Assembly: GCA_022652485.1 (NCBI GenBank)
Contig: JALCRK010000001.1
Coordinates: forward strand, 62,001-126,000
Origin: Sphingobium sp.
GTDB lineage: Bacteria > Pseudomonadota > Alphaproteobacteria > Sphingomonadales > Sphingomonadaceae
Reading direction: 5' to 3'
DNA length: 64,000 nt
In this document: in pieces, positions 7,378 through 16,050 of the stretch
How the letters are laid out: the number at the start of each line of letters is the position of its first letter
How positions within the stretch are numbered: position 1 is the first letter of the stretch
Translations under genes and position numbers: made by a program
The notes under the pieces: model-generated
The model's input: the letters and a program-made list of their open reading frames with translations, nothing else
What the model was told of the DNA's origin: nothing
Database searches by the model: none

Positions 7378-9561
7378 TTATATCCCCAGCTTCACCACGA
7401 ACCGCACATTGCGACCGGGCATCGCCACCACATCCTTGTTGAGCGCGGCGGCGTTGCGTTGCAGGTCGTCGGTCAGGTTCTGGCCGATGACTGCAAACTC
7501 GATCCCCGGTTGCGCCCGGAAGGGGCGCCACGCGATCTGCGCGTTGAGCGACACATAGCCGGGCGTTGACGTGTCGAACGCGCCGACCTTGTCCTGCCGC
7601 CCGGCGTAGAGCAGCGTCATGCCCGCATCGAGCCGGTCGGTCTCCAGTTCCACACCGCCGCCCAGCCGCCACGGCGGGATGCGCGGCACGTTGCTGCCGT
7701 CATGAAGCGTCGCGCGCGTCACGTCGCCCAGGGCTTTGAGCGTGAAGTTGCCCGCTTGCGTTTTCGCGACCGTGAAATGCGCCTCGCCCTCGATCCCCCG
7801 GAAATGCGCGCCCTGCTGGCGATAGCTCAGCTCGCGCAATCCCCCCGGTCCGCCAATCGCGCACAGCCCGTCCTCGTCGCACAGCTGCCCGCTGAGGTCT
7901 CCATAGATATAGTGGTGGAACCAGCTCGAATAGATGCTGCCATCGAAGCTGAACCGCCCGGCGCGGATGCGCAGTGATGCCTCCAGCGCGTTGGCGCGCT
8001 CGCTTCGCAAGCTGGGGTCGCCGGTCTCGAACGTGGCTGGCCCGTCATGCGCCCCGCGCGCGAACAGCTCGGTCAACGCGGGTGCGCGTGCGGTGGAGGA
8101 GAAAGTCAGGCCGAGTTTCACCGCCGCCACCGGCTGATACAACATGCCCAGGGCGCCGCTCACCGGCGTCTTCCGTACCCGCGCGGGAATGTCGGACGCG
8201 GGCGTGCCATTGACGCGCACCCGCTCCACGCGCGCGCTCGCTTCCAGATGCAGCTTACGCGCCAGCTCCAGCTCGGTGAAGACATAGGCAGCGATACTCT
8301 CTTGGCTGGCGGGGAGGAGGTAGCTCGCGCCTTCGCCCAGCGCGGAGAAGCGGCGGTGCTGATATTCCACGCCCAGCGCGCTGTTGCGGACGAAGCCGAT
8401 GCGGTTGAGCAACAGTTCGGCGCGCACATTCCCTTCCTTGTTCTTGAAGGTCGAGTTGATCGTGCCGTCCGGCTCCACCTCGCTATGCTGATAGTCGGCA
8501 TAGCTGCCGTCCACATCCAGCATCTTCAGCACCCCATCGCCGAGCGCGAACCCGTTGCGGGTGATGACCTTGGTCTGGTGCACGTCGATATAGGGTTGGT
8601 CGGCGGGGATGCCGTATTTGGCGTCATAGCGCGTCACCGCCGCGCCGATATGGCTCTCTCCACCGCCCAGAAAATAGGAACCGCCGAGCGACCCGCCGTG
8701 GCCGCGAAAGAAGCTGTTGGTCTGGCGGCCGATCGGCGTGGCGTAATCCTGCGCATCGCGCGCGAAGCCGTCGGCGTGGAGCACCACATTGCCCAGCGCC
8801 ACATCGGCCAGCGCCGATCCCTGCCAGATGTCCGCCACCGTGTCATGGCTGCCGCTGACCTCCCCGGAAAAGGCCTTGGCGGGCAGGCTGGTCGGCACGC
8901 GGTTGTTGAGGATGTTGATCACGCCGCCGATCGCCTGGCTGCCATAGCGCAGCGTGCCCGCGCCCCGCACGACCTCGATGCTGCGCGCGGCGAGCGGATC
9001 GACCGGCAGGCCGTGGTCCGGGCCGATGTCCGACACGTCCGAGCTGCTGGTGCCGTCTTCGAGGATGCGCACGCGGGTCGCGTCCATGCCGCGGATGATC
9101 GGGCGGCTCGCGCCCGAGGCAAAGCCGGTCGCGGCGATGCCCGGCATGTTGGCAAGCGCGCCCGCGATGCTCGCGCCGCCGCTGTTGCGGATGCTGTCGC
9201 TATCGACGCTCACCACGATGGCGGGCGTATCCTCGCGGCTGTGCGCGAAGGGGGAGGCGGTGACGATGATGTCGCTGGCGCTTGCGTTTGCGCTGGCGTC
9301 TGCTCTTGCGACCTTGCCCTGGTCGGCATCCGGCGCAGCCTCGTCGGCTTGGGCTACGGGTGCCAACAGCAGGGCGGGCAGGGCGATGCCCAGGTGGAGG
9401 AGTGAAGCGCCCTTGGTGCGCGCGCGGGTGCGACGGACCTCATGGGAGTTCGGGAAGGGCGGGCAAGGGGGCGACCCTTCCGGGGTGTCCTTGCGTCCTG
9501 AGTCGGCGAACGGCTTTGTTCCCTGCGAAACCACTCTCATCGCGGCATGTCTCACACTCAT
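7378..9561 (-). CDS. TonB-dependent outer-membrane receptor, ZnuD-like
   Basis: A 727-residue outer-membrane receptor. A signal peptide (hydrophobic LGIALPALLLAPVAQA) is followed by a TonB-box-like DIIVTASPF, a plug domain (RGMDATRVRILEDG, VVRGAGTLRYGSQAIGGVINI) and a beta-barrel ending in a C-terminal strand (RFVVKLGI). The His/Asp/Cys-containing loop HHYIYGD...CDEDGLC and the strand AHFRGIEGEAHF resemble the zinc receptor ZnuD, so Zn uptake is the favoured substrate. A Zur-like palindrome 55 bp upstream supports this. The ATG at 9561 has GGAG six bases upstream; it gives a long N-terminal leader before the hydrophobic core, so a later start remains possible. Confidence 0.8.
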   Translation of the reverse strand: MSVRHAAMRVVSQGTKPFADSGRKDTPEGSPPCPPFPNSHEVRRTRARTKGASLLHLGIALPALLLAPVAQADEAAPDADQGKVARADASANASASDIIVTASPFAHSREDTPAIVVSVDSDSIRNSGGASIAGALANMPGIAATGFASGASRPIIRGMDATRVRILEDGTSSSDVSDIGPDHGLPVDPLAARSIEVVRGAGTLRYGSQAIGGVINILNNRVPTSLPAKAFSGEVSGSHDTVADIWQGSALADVALGNVVLHADGFARDAQDYATPIGRQTNSFFRGHGGSLGGSYFLGGGESHIGAAVTRYDAKYGIPADQPYIDVHQTKVITRNGFALGDGVLKMLDVDGSYADYQHSEVEPDGTINSTFKNKEGNVRAELLLNRIGFVRNSALGVEYQHRRFSALGEGASYLLPASQESIAAYVFTELELARKLHLEASARVERVRVNGTPASDIPARVRKTPVSGALGMLYQPVAAVKLGLTFSSTARAPALTELFARGAHDGPATFETGDPSLRSERANALEASLRIRAGRFSFDGSIYSSWFHHYIYGDLSGQLCDEDGLCAIGGPGGLRELSYRQQGAHFRGIEGEAHFTVAKTQAGNFTLKALGDVTRATLHDGSNVPRIPPWRLGGGVELETDRLDAGMTLLYAGRQDKVGAFDTSTPGYVSLNAQIAWRPFRAQPGIEFAVIGQNLTDDLQRNAAALNKDVVAMPGRNVRFVVKLGI

Positions 9562-9615
9562 CAACGGCTCCACTGGATCGGAAGGTTTCCCTGTCCCCTC
9601 CTTCCAAGCACAGAA

Positions 9616-9630
9616 TGATATAACATATCA
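9616..9630. promoter_or_regulatory. Zur-box-like palindrome upstream of the TonB receptor
   Basis: TGATAT-AAC-ATATCA is a perfect inverted repeat of 6-bp arms, 55 bp upstream of the receptor start. Its opposite strand reads TGATATGTTATATCA, close to proteobacterial Zur sites that centre on TGTTATA. The operator role is inferred from the sequence and the ZnuD-like target; a Fur-family member other than Zur cannot be excluded. Confidence 0.5.
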
Positions 9631-9693
9631 ATAGAAAATGGCAGCGGCATTTCATATCTCAACGACATACCCAACGAACATGTCGCTATTTGC

Positions 9694-10800
9694 CTAGCGG
9701 AAGAGGAATTCCGCCAGCGCCATGATCGCCGGATCGTTGGCAAGCGCAGGGCGGATCGCCTGCCGCACCTGGATCTGCGGCAGGCCGGAAGCATATGCGA
9801 GGCGGCCGATCCCCGCCATCCGCCCAAAGTCCCGCGCCATCGATCCGAAGGCCGCGAAACAGGCATCGCTCTGCTTCAGGTGGTTCATGATGCGATAGAG
9901 GTCGTCCGTCTCCAGCTCCGCCTCGGGCATATCAAGGCCGCTCGCCGCCAGCGCGCCCTCGGTCAGCGTGCGCGAGAGGTTGCGCCGCTCCAGCGCGGCA
10001 TAGGGCAGGGCGGCGATCTCCCGCGCACCCAGCGCTTCCTCGTCGGCCAGCGGGTGGTCCGCCCGCACGAACAGCGAGATGCGCTCGCTCCACGCATAGC
10101 GGCTGGGGAAATGATGCCCCTCGGCCAGCGCGTAATAATAGGCGATGTCGGCCTTTTCCTGCAGGAACAGCCGCGCCGCCTGATCCTCGTCGATATTCTC
10201 CAGCATCAGGTCAATGCCGATGTCGGGGCTCGCCTCCTCGAACGCGAGCAGCGCCTCCTGGAAATGGCTGAAGATCGCCGGGTTGGAGGCGAGGGTGATG
10301 ACCTGCACGGCATCCCGCGCAGGGGAGGGTGAGACGGCAGCGGCGGGCGTCGCGATGTCTTCCTCCGGCGGCGCTGGTTCGGTGAGGAGCAGAGGTTCCT
10401 CTTCCTCGCGCTGATACGGACGGAAATGCTTTGGGGTGACGGGTGCCTCTTCCTCGACGGGCTCGAATGCGACCGTCTCTACCTCCAGTTCTCGCGGAAC
10501 CTGGACGAGCGCCGGGGAAACGGCCTCCGCCGCTGGCTCCGCCAATTCCCCGGCCCATTGCACATGGCCGTCCAGCGTCATTTCGTTCAACGCGCCCACG
10601 ATCTTGCGTCCCGAAGGTGTTAGCTCGACCGCGCCGCCCTCGATCGCGAAGATCTGGCACCCGATCAGATCCTCAAGGCCGCTCATCGCCTCCAGCACAG
10701 CGGCGGGCGCGATCGCCAGCGCCTGCGCGCACTCCGCGATGCTGCGGGTTGCCACAAGCCGGGCGAACACATCGAATTGCCGGGTCATTGCGCCGTCCAT
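9694..10800 (-). CDS. LysR-family transcriptional regulator with extended acidic linker
   Basis: A 368-residue regulator. Residues about 5-75 form a LysR-type helix-turn-helix (FDVFARLVATRSIAECAQAL...LTPSGRKIV). About residues 85-185 are a Glu/Pro/Ala-rich linker with runs such as EPVEEEAP and REEEEPLLL. The C-terminal half is a LysR effector-binding domain (VITLASNPAIFSHFQEALLAFEEASPDI, ADIAYYYAL, ISLFVRADHPLADEEAL). Typical LysR proteins are about 300 residues with a short helical linker, so the insertion is unusual. Starts at 10800 and 10788 are both ATG. It is divergent from the RTX gene, so it may control it. The effector is unknown. Confidence 0.7.
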   Translation of the reverse strand: MDGAMTRQFDVFARLVATRSIAECAQALAIAPAAVLEAMSGLEDLIGCQIFAIEGGAVELTPSGRKIVGALNEMTLDGHVQWAGELAEPAAEAVSPALVQVPRELEVETVAFEPVEEEAPVTPKHFRPYQREEEEPLLLTEPAPPEEDIATPAAAVSPSPARDAVQVITLASNPAIFSHFQEALLAFEEASPDIGIDLMLENIDEDQAARLFLQEKADIAYYYALAEGHHFPSRYAWSERISLFVRADHPLADEEALGAREIAALPYAALERRNLSRTLTEGALAASGLDMPEAELETDDLYRIMNHLKQSDACFAAFGSMARDFGRMAGIGRLAYASGLPQIQVRQAIRPALANDPAIMALAEFLFR

Positions 10801-11106
10801 GCGGCAAGGATAGGCGAAGCGCGCCCGCGCCGATAGAGGCAATCGAACCCCTTGGCCAATTCCGGAAAAATCGTTGGGCAGGGTTCCCTGCACGCGCCGT
10901 CTGCATTTGTTGCGAGGAGCCTGTGTTCATTAGAAATCGGTTTAAAGAGCAGATTTATTCCTTCATTTTGACTTGCGTCATCAATTTGGCGCATGTCTGG
11001 TTTAATAGATATTTACTCTGTTCTGCGCTGTGATAGTGGGGACGGCGAGAACCAAACAATATGGTCGCAACCCGTTGAACAATTCTCTGGATTGAAAGGA
11101 CCAATC
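10801..11106. other. Intergenic region between the LysR gene and the RTX gene
   Basis: About 300 bp of sequence richer in A+T than its surroundings separate these divergent genes. It contains T-rich stretches (10939-10976 and 11000-11020) and the Shine-Dalgarno AAAGGA before the RTX start. No standard -35/-10 pair, sigma-54 or sigma-28 site was convincing. It must carry the promoters of both genes. Confidence 0.5.
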
Positions 11107-11670
11107 ATGGTTGTGGCAACTTCCGATGGACAAAAGACCTACGTAACCAACGGCGCCGACGGTGGCGTCATCTATGCCCTCTCGACCGATGCGGACGGCA
11201 GCAACCTGACCGGGCTCGGCGGAGACGACAGCCTGCGCGGCAACAAGTATAATGATGTTCTGGACGGCGGTTCGGGCAACGACATGTATTATGGTGGCCA
11301 GGGCATGGATATATTCCGTGTCGACATCAGCGATATCAAGGATGGCACCGATACCGATACGTTGCTTGACCTCAACCTTGAGGATGGCCCGGATGGAGAC
11401 ATCCTCTCACTTAGCGGCTTTGCTGGAGGCACCTTCCACGATGTCGGCGGCGCGGACGCGAATCTGGCGGGAACGACCGTGCGGGTCGGCACATGGGATG
11501 CGCTGCACGACGCACTGACCACTTCGGTCGGCCTCAACATCTCGGCCTCGCAGGTCGGCAGCACCGACAACCTGCTGCTGGTGATCGACGACAATGCCGG
11601 CCATGTCCAGAACCTGGTGATCAGGGGTGGCTATGCCGCGTTCATGGCCGCAGGCGGTCTCGTCGCCTGA
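11107..11670 (+). CDS. Small RTX (hemolysin-type calcium-binding) protein
   Basis: A 187-residue protein with no N-terminal signal peptide. Residues about 36-65 contain glycine-aspartate nonapeptide repeats (GLGGDDSLRG, DVLDGGSGND, YYGGQGMDIF) that bind Ca2+ in RTX proteins. The rest resembles the C-terminal beta region of type I-secreted proteins (DTDTLLDLN, DILSLSGF, NLVIRGGYAAF). The ATG at 11107 has AAAGGA at good spacing. Secretion by a type I system is likely but no such genes are in the window. It is short for the family and has only a handful of repeats. Its last base lies 50 bp from the stop of motB on the other strand. Confidence 0.75.
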   Translation: MVVATSDGQKTYVTNGADGGVIYALSTDADGSNLTGLGGDDSLRGNKYNDVLDGGSGNDMYYGGQGMDIFRVDISDIKDGTDTDTLLDLNLEDGPDGDILSLSGFAGGTFHDVGGADANLAGTTVRVGTWDALHDALTTSVGLNISASQVGSTDNLLLVIDDNAGHVQNLVIRGGYAAFMAAGGLVA

Positions 11671-11690
11671 TCGCAGCCTGAGACAATAAG

Positions 11691-11722
11691 AAAAAGGCCC
11701 GCCGGACAGCGGGCCTTTTTTT
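11691..11722. terminator. Bidirectional Rho-independent terminator (RTX gene / motB)
   Basis: AAGGCCCGC and GCGGGCCTT form a stem around the loop CGGACA, flanked by an A-run on the left and seven T on the right. It can stop transcription of the RTX gene on the plus strand and of motAB on the minus strand, and slightly overlaps the motB stop. Confidence 0.88.
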
Positions 11723-12800
11723 AGTGCTTCTTGCCGACCTTGCCGGTGGCCATGCCCTCTGGCTGCGCGTTGATGACCGTTGCGCCGCTGGGGAGGCTGG
11801 TGCCGCCCATGTCGAACTGGGCGATATTCTGCTTGAGGCGAGTTGAAGGATTGTCCCGCGCGGCAATCGCGGCCTTGTCCTCCGGAGCGTCCGCCTCCAC
11901 GTCACCCTCGTCCGGCATCGCAGACCCAGCGCTCCAGGCGAGGATCACGGACATGCGCCGGTTGCGCGGGTCATAGATGTCACCCGCCACATAGGGATCC
12001 CTGTCCGCCACGCCCTCGATCTTGGCGAAGCGTGCATTGGGGATGCCCAGATCGGAGAATGCCTTGCGCGTCGCCTCGGCGCGCGCGGAGGAAAGCATCC
12101 AGTTGTTCATCGAGCGCCCGCTGGTATAGGGCAGACCGTCGGTATGCCCGCGCACGATCACGTCGTTGGGCACCCCTGCGATCACCTTCGCCACTTCGCT
12201 CACCAGCGCGCGCGCCTGCGGCAGAAGGCGGTCGGTTCCCATGCCGAACATTGCGAAGTCGGCCTGGTCGATGAGGTCGATGCGCAGGCCCTCGCGGGTC
12301 TCGGTGAAGCGGATGTTCTTCGCGAACTTCCGCAGCGCCGGATTGCTGGCGAGCTTCGCCTCGATCTGCGCCTTCACCGCCTTGAACTGGGCCATGTCCT
12401 TTTCACGCCGCTGCTTGCGGTCCTGCGCGCCCTTGTCCTTGACGCCGGTGGTGTCCTTGGGGATCGTGATGGAAAGATTGCCCTGGCCGCCGGAGGTGGG
12501 ATAATTTTCCTTGCCCTCCATGCTGTCGCCGCCAAGCAGGCCATTGGAGCCTGCGCTGCCTTCCTTCATCTCCACCAGCGTCGGTGTGAAATAGTCCGCG
12601 AGGCCCTTGCGCTGCTGCTCGGTTGTCGCGCCCAGCAGCCACATCAGCAGGAAGAACGCCATCATCGCGGTCACGAAGTCCGCATAGGCCACCTTCCACG
12701 CGCCGCCATGATGGCCGCCGTGCCCGTCGACGATGATTTTCTTGACGATGATCGGCCGTGGTTCCGGCTCGTTCACCTGACGCTTGTTGCCCCCGGCCAT
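11721..12800 (-). CDS. motB: Flagellar motor stator protein MotB
   Basis: A 359-residue stator subunit that anchors MotA to peptidoglycan. A short cytoplasmic His/Lys-rich tail precedes the single transmembrane helix (residues about 36-57), with the proton-carrying Asp41 in AYADFVTAMMAFF. The OmpA-like peptidoglycan-binding domain is at about residues 175-290 (VRGHTDGLPY, NWMLSSARAEATRKAF). The C-terminal 60 residues are an extra polar tail. It follows motA with 3 bp between them. No sodium-type feature stands out, so proton use is the default inference. Confidence 0.95.
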   Translation of the reverse strand: MAGGNKRQVNEPEPRPIIVKKIIVDGHGGHHGGAWKVAYADFVTAMMAFFLLMWLLGATTEQQRKGLADYFTPTLVEMKEGSAGSNGLLGGDSMEGKENYPTSGGQGNLSITIPKDTTGVKDKGAQDRKQRREKDMAQFKAVKAQIEAKLASNPALRKFAKNIRFTETREGLRIDLIDQADFAMFGMGTDRLLPQARALVSEVAKVIAGVPNDVIVRGHTDGLPYTSGRSMNNWMLSSARAEATRKAFSDLGIPNARFAKIEGVADRDPYVAGDIYDPRNRRMSVILAWSAGSAMPDEGDVEADAPEDKAAIAARDNPSTRLKQNIAQFDMGGTSLPSGATVINAQPEGMATGKVGKKH

Positions 12801-12803
12801 ATC

Positions 12804-13667
12804 TTACTTGCCCCGCATTCCGTCGAACACTTCGGCGAAGGCCGGCTGGTTGGCATGGGTAAGGCTGGAGCGCGCGGCCTCGATCACCAGCGGCTGCGGA
12901 TGGCCGTGGAGCGAGGCGACGATGATCTGCTTCACCACATGATAGATCGCGGCGTCCGCCTCGATCACCGCGCGGCAGCGATTGGCGAACGGACCGACAA
13001 GGCCATAAGCCAGCAACACGCCTAGGAAGGTACCGACGAGCGCCGAGCCGATCATCGCGCCGAGGATCGCGGGCGGCTGGTCGATCGAGCCCATCGTCTT
13101 CACAACGCCCAACACCGCCGCGACGATGCCCAGCGCCGGAAGCGCGTCGGCAAGGCCTTGAAGGTTGTCCGCCGGGCGGATCGCCTCGTGGTGGTGCGTC
13201 TTCAGGCCGTTATCCATCACCTCCTCGACCGCATGGGGGTCGAGCGTGCCGGACGACACGACGACGAGACGTAACGTGTCGCAGATCAGGTTCGTGAGGC
13301 CATGGTCCTTTGCCAGCTTGGGATATTCGTTGAACACGGAGGAGGAGTGCGGATCCTCGATATGCGGCTCCAGCGCGACCGGCCCCTCCACGCGCAGCAT
13401 CTTCATCAGCCGCGCGACGAGGAAGATGCAATCGAGGAAATCCTGCTTCTTGTATTTCGGTCCCTTGAAAACCTTGCCCAGGCCGCCGCCCAGCGCCTTT
13501 AGGTCCGCGCCGCTGTTGCCGATGATCAGCGCGCCGACAGCGGCGCCACCAATTATGAGCATTTCGTGAGGCAGCGCGTGCAGCACGGGGCCGATGTCGC
13601 CGCCGGTGAAGATGAAGCCACCGAAGACCATACCGAGAAGAACGACAATGCCGATGATGGCGAACAT
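12804..13667 (-). CDS. motA: Flagellar motor stator protein MotA
   Basis: A 287-residue inner-membrane stator subunit with four hydrophobic segments. It opens MFAIIGIVVLLGMVFGG and has the conserved MotA end-loop region with LQGLADALPALGIVAAVLGVVKTM and GAMIGSALVGTFLGVLLAYGLVGP. The charged cytoplasmic loop between segments 2 and 3 contains VARLMKMLRVEGPVALE. Length and order match proton-type MotA. A sigma-28 type promoter lies 62 bp upstream, so motAB would be a FliA-dependent class III unit. Confidence 0.95.
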   Translation of the reverse strand: MFAIIGIVVLLGMVFGGFIFTGGDIGPVLHALPHEMLIIGGAAVGALIIGNSGADLKALGGGLGKVFKGPKYKKQDFLDCIFLVARLMKMLRVEGPVALEPHIEDPHSSSVFNEYPKLAKDHGLTNLICDTLRLVVVSSGTLDPHAVEEVMDNGLKTHHHEAIRPADNLQGLADALPALGIVAAVLGVVKTMGSIDQPPAILGAMIGSALVGTFLGVLLAYGLVGPFANRCRAVIEADAAIYHVVKQIIVASLHGHPQPLVIEAARSSLTHANQPAFAEVFDGMRGK

Positions 13668-13728
13668 GCTTTACCCCGTGCAACAGACTATTGTGCGTGC
13701 CGGCACCTTTCGATGCCTGACACAGCAT

Positions 13729-13755
13729 AGAACGGCGCGTTTCAGATATGGTTTA
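13729..13755 (-). promoter_or_regulatory. Sigma-28 (FliA) promoter of motAB
   Basis: On the minus strand the sequence reads TAAA-N15-GCCGTTCT, with TAAA at 13752-13755 and GCCGTTCT at 13729-13736. The consensus is TAAA-N15-GCCGATAA. The same TAAA-N15-GCCGTTCT stands in front of fliD, which supports it. Confidence 0.75.
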
Positions 13756-13849
13756 GTGGGATGGTTATTTTGCGGTTTACCACTCGCCATAAGAAAGGCG
13801 CGGACAGCAAAGCTGCGCGCGCCCCCCAAGCTGATCGCATTTGAATGAA

Positions 13850-14695
13850 TCAGCTGATCAGGTCGAATAGCGACTGGCGGTTGATCCGAGCGAATGCTGC
13901 CTGCGCCGCTTCCAGCGAAAGCAGCTTGGCCTGAATGCGGGCGATCGTTTCCGTGAGGTCGGTATCCTCCAGCCCGGAGCGGCGTTCCTTGAGATCGAGC
14001 CGAATGCTGGTGTTCTGGCTTTTGGCGGTGTCGAGCCGGTCGGAGCGTATGCCCTGAATCGACTGTTGCAGGATCACATGGTCGAGGCCTGCCTCCGTAG
14101 AGGTCAGCGATGCATCCAGCGCAACCTGAGTGCCGCTGCTCACCGCATTATAGGCTTCCAGCAAGATGTCGTCGAGCGTACGGGGTGTGCTGTTCACGGT
14201 AATGCCCGATTCGATGCTCTGCCGGGTGCCGACCGCCTCCAGCGTCAGACCGCGCGAGACCGGGACCATCGTCGGGTTGGTGTCGTCGAACACCGGAACG
14301 CCCTGATAGTCCTTCTCATTGAGTAGGTCGGAAACGCTCGCGCGGATGCCCGAGAGTTCCGCCAACACGGCGGCCTTGCCCGCCGCGTCCATCGTTGATG
14401 TCGAGGCGCTGACCATCAGCGCGCGTGCGCGGCTGAACAAGGTGTTGAGCTCGCCGAGATTGCCCTCGGCTTTCTGGGAGCGCCCCTCTGCGTAGGAAAT
14501 ATTGTCCGACCAGGACGCGTTTTGCGCTTGCGCACGCCCGATGTCGGAAATCTGGACCCACGCCTGGGGATCCTGCGAGGAGAGGGTAATCCGCTTTCCG
14601 CTCGATACCGCCGCCTGATCGGTGGATATGCTTTGCGCCAGCAGTTGCTGCCTGCGGATTTCATCGGCCATTGCCTGAGTGGTGATAGCGACCAT
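13850..14695 (-). CDS. flgL: Flagellar hook-filament junction protein FlgL
   Basis: A 281-residue flagellin-like junction protein (HAP3). The N-terminal helix region (ALAQSISTDQAAVSSGKRI, then the DPQAWVQISDIGRAQ segment) and the C-terminal ETIARIQAKLLSLEAAQAAFARI region match FlgL/flagellin termini. It is compact compared with enterobacterial FlgL (about 317). It is the last gene of the flgBCDEFGHIJKL run, 17 bp after flgK. Confidence 0.9.
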   Translation of the reverse strand: MVAITTQAMADEIRRQQLLAQSISTDQAAVSSGKRITLSSQDPQAWVQISDIGRAQAQNASWSDNISYAEGRSQKAEGNLGELNTLFSRARALMVSASTSTMDAAGKAAVLAELSGIRASVSDLLNEKDYQGVPVFDDTNPTMVPVSRGLTLEAVGTRQSIESGITVNSTPRTLDDILLEAYNAVSSGTQVALDASLTSTEAGLDHVILQQSIQGIRSDRLDTAKSQNTSIRLDLKERRSGLEDTDLTETIARIQAKLLSLEAAQAAFARINRQSLFDLIS

Positions 14696-14712
14696 GATTT
14701 ATCTCCCTGGCA

Positions 14713-16050
14713 TCAATTGAGACGCAAGATGGTATCCGCAACTTCCTTGGCGGCCTGGATGATTTTCGCGCTGGCCTGATAGGCCTGTTGCACGCGCAGC
14801 AGATCGGCGGCTTCCCGGTCCAGATCGACGCCCGAAACCTGCTCGCGCGCGGAACGGGCGTTCTGGTCGCGCAGCTCGGCGGCGGTCTGTTCGGTCTGGG
14901 CGGTATTCAGCATCGATCCATGATTGGCGACCAGTGCCGTCCATCCCGCCTCGACGCCGCTGTTGCCGCGTGTTGTCGTGATAGCGAGCAGATTGCCGTT
15001 GAGCGTGCCGGAAGCGGATTTCGCCGCGATCTGGGTGATGTTGCTGATGACCATCGCCAGGCTCGCCGCGGTGGTGCCCACGGAAACCAGCGCGCCGCCT
15101 GCCACATTGGCATCGGTCAGCCCCTGGGTATGCCATGTGTTCATGTCGGTGGCGAACTGCACTGCGAGCGCATCGAGGCTGTTGAGCCGCGTGCGAGCCG
15201 TCGTGGCGCTGGTGAACTCGCCGCCGAGCGCGCCGTTGGTCGGGTCGGCCGTCGCGGTGCCGTTGATGTTGAAGGCGAGGGTGCCGTTGGCGTTCTGCGT
15301 CACGCCAAAGCTGCTCGCCGTGTTGCCCTGAAGCACCGTGGTGCCGTTGTAGCTCAGGATCGCGTCGTCGTTCGGCCCGAAGCTGATGTCGACGTTCAGG
15401 CGCTGGGTGATCTTGGTCAGCTCCGCGTCGCGATTGTCCATCAGCTGCGCGTAGTTGGACGTGCCCTTTTGCGAGCGCAGCAGATCCTCGTTGATGCGTG
15501 TGAGCGCGGTGAGGCTGTCGTTGACGATCGTGGTGTCGCTTTGCGCGGTCTGATAGGTGCCCTGAAGCACCGTGTCGAGCCCATCAGAGCTTTTGTGAAA
15601 CGCGTTTACCACCTGCTCGATCGAATAAAGCATGTTGGTGCGCAGCGAGGTGTCGCTCGGGCTGGCGGCGAGCTTGTCGATCGCGCCATACATGGTGTTG
15701 AGTGTGCCGCCGACACCAAGGCTGTCATCGCCCAGCGCGGTTTCAATTTCCGTCAGCCAGCGCACGCGGGCGTTGGAGTTGCCGAGCGCCATGCCGGTCT
15801 GGCGGGCGGAGGCATCGAGATACATGTCGTTCGAGCGCGAGACACTGACAATTTCCGATCCGCCGAAGCTGGCGCGCGGTACGTAGAGCGGCTCGCTCGA
15901 CGCGGCGACCGAGCTTTCCTGCAACAGCACCGTGCGCCGGTTGTAGCCCACTGTGTTGGCGTTCGCGATATTGTCGGAGATCGCGCCCATCTGAGCGCGC
16001 ATACTGCGCAGGCCCGAGGAGCCGATGGCGAAAAGATCGGACGAACTCAT
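14713..16050 (-). CDS. flgK: Flagellar hook-associated protein FlgK
   Basis: A 445-residue HAP1, which joins the hook to the filament. The N-terminus has the rod/hook-family start (LFAIGSSGLRSMRAQMGAISDNIANANTVGYNRR). The C-terminus ends in the typical helix (EAADLLRVQQAYQASAKIIQAAKEVADTILRL). Outer domains are reduced relative to the 547-residue enteric protein. The start overlaps the stop of flgJ (ATGA). Confidence 0.93.
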   Translation of the reverse strand: MSSSDLFAIGSSGLRSMRAQMGAISDNIANANTVGYNRRTVLLQESSVAASSEPLYVPRASFGGSEIVSVSRSNDMYLDASARQTGMALGNSNARVRWLTEIETALGDDSLGVGGTLNTMYGAIDKLAASPSDTSLRTNMLYSIEQVVNAFHKSSDGLDTVLQGTYQTAQSDTTIVNDSLTALTRINEDLLRSQKGTSNYAQLMDNRDAELTKITQRLNVDISFGPNDDAILSYNGTTVLQGNTASSFGVTQNANGTLAFNINGTATADPTNGALGGEFTSATTARTRLNSLDALAVQFATDMNTWHTQGLTDANVAGGALVSVGTTAASLAMVISNITQIAAKSASGTLNGNLLAITTTRGNSGVEAGWTALVANHGSMLNTAQTEQTAAELRDQNARSAREQVSGVDLDREAADLLRVQQAYQASAKIIQAAKEVADTILRLN

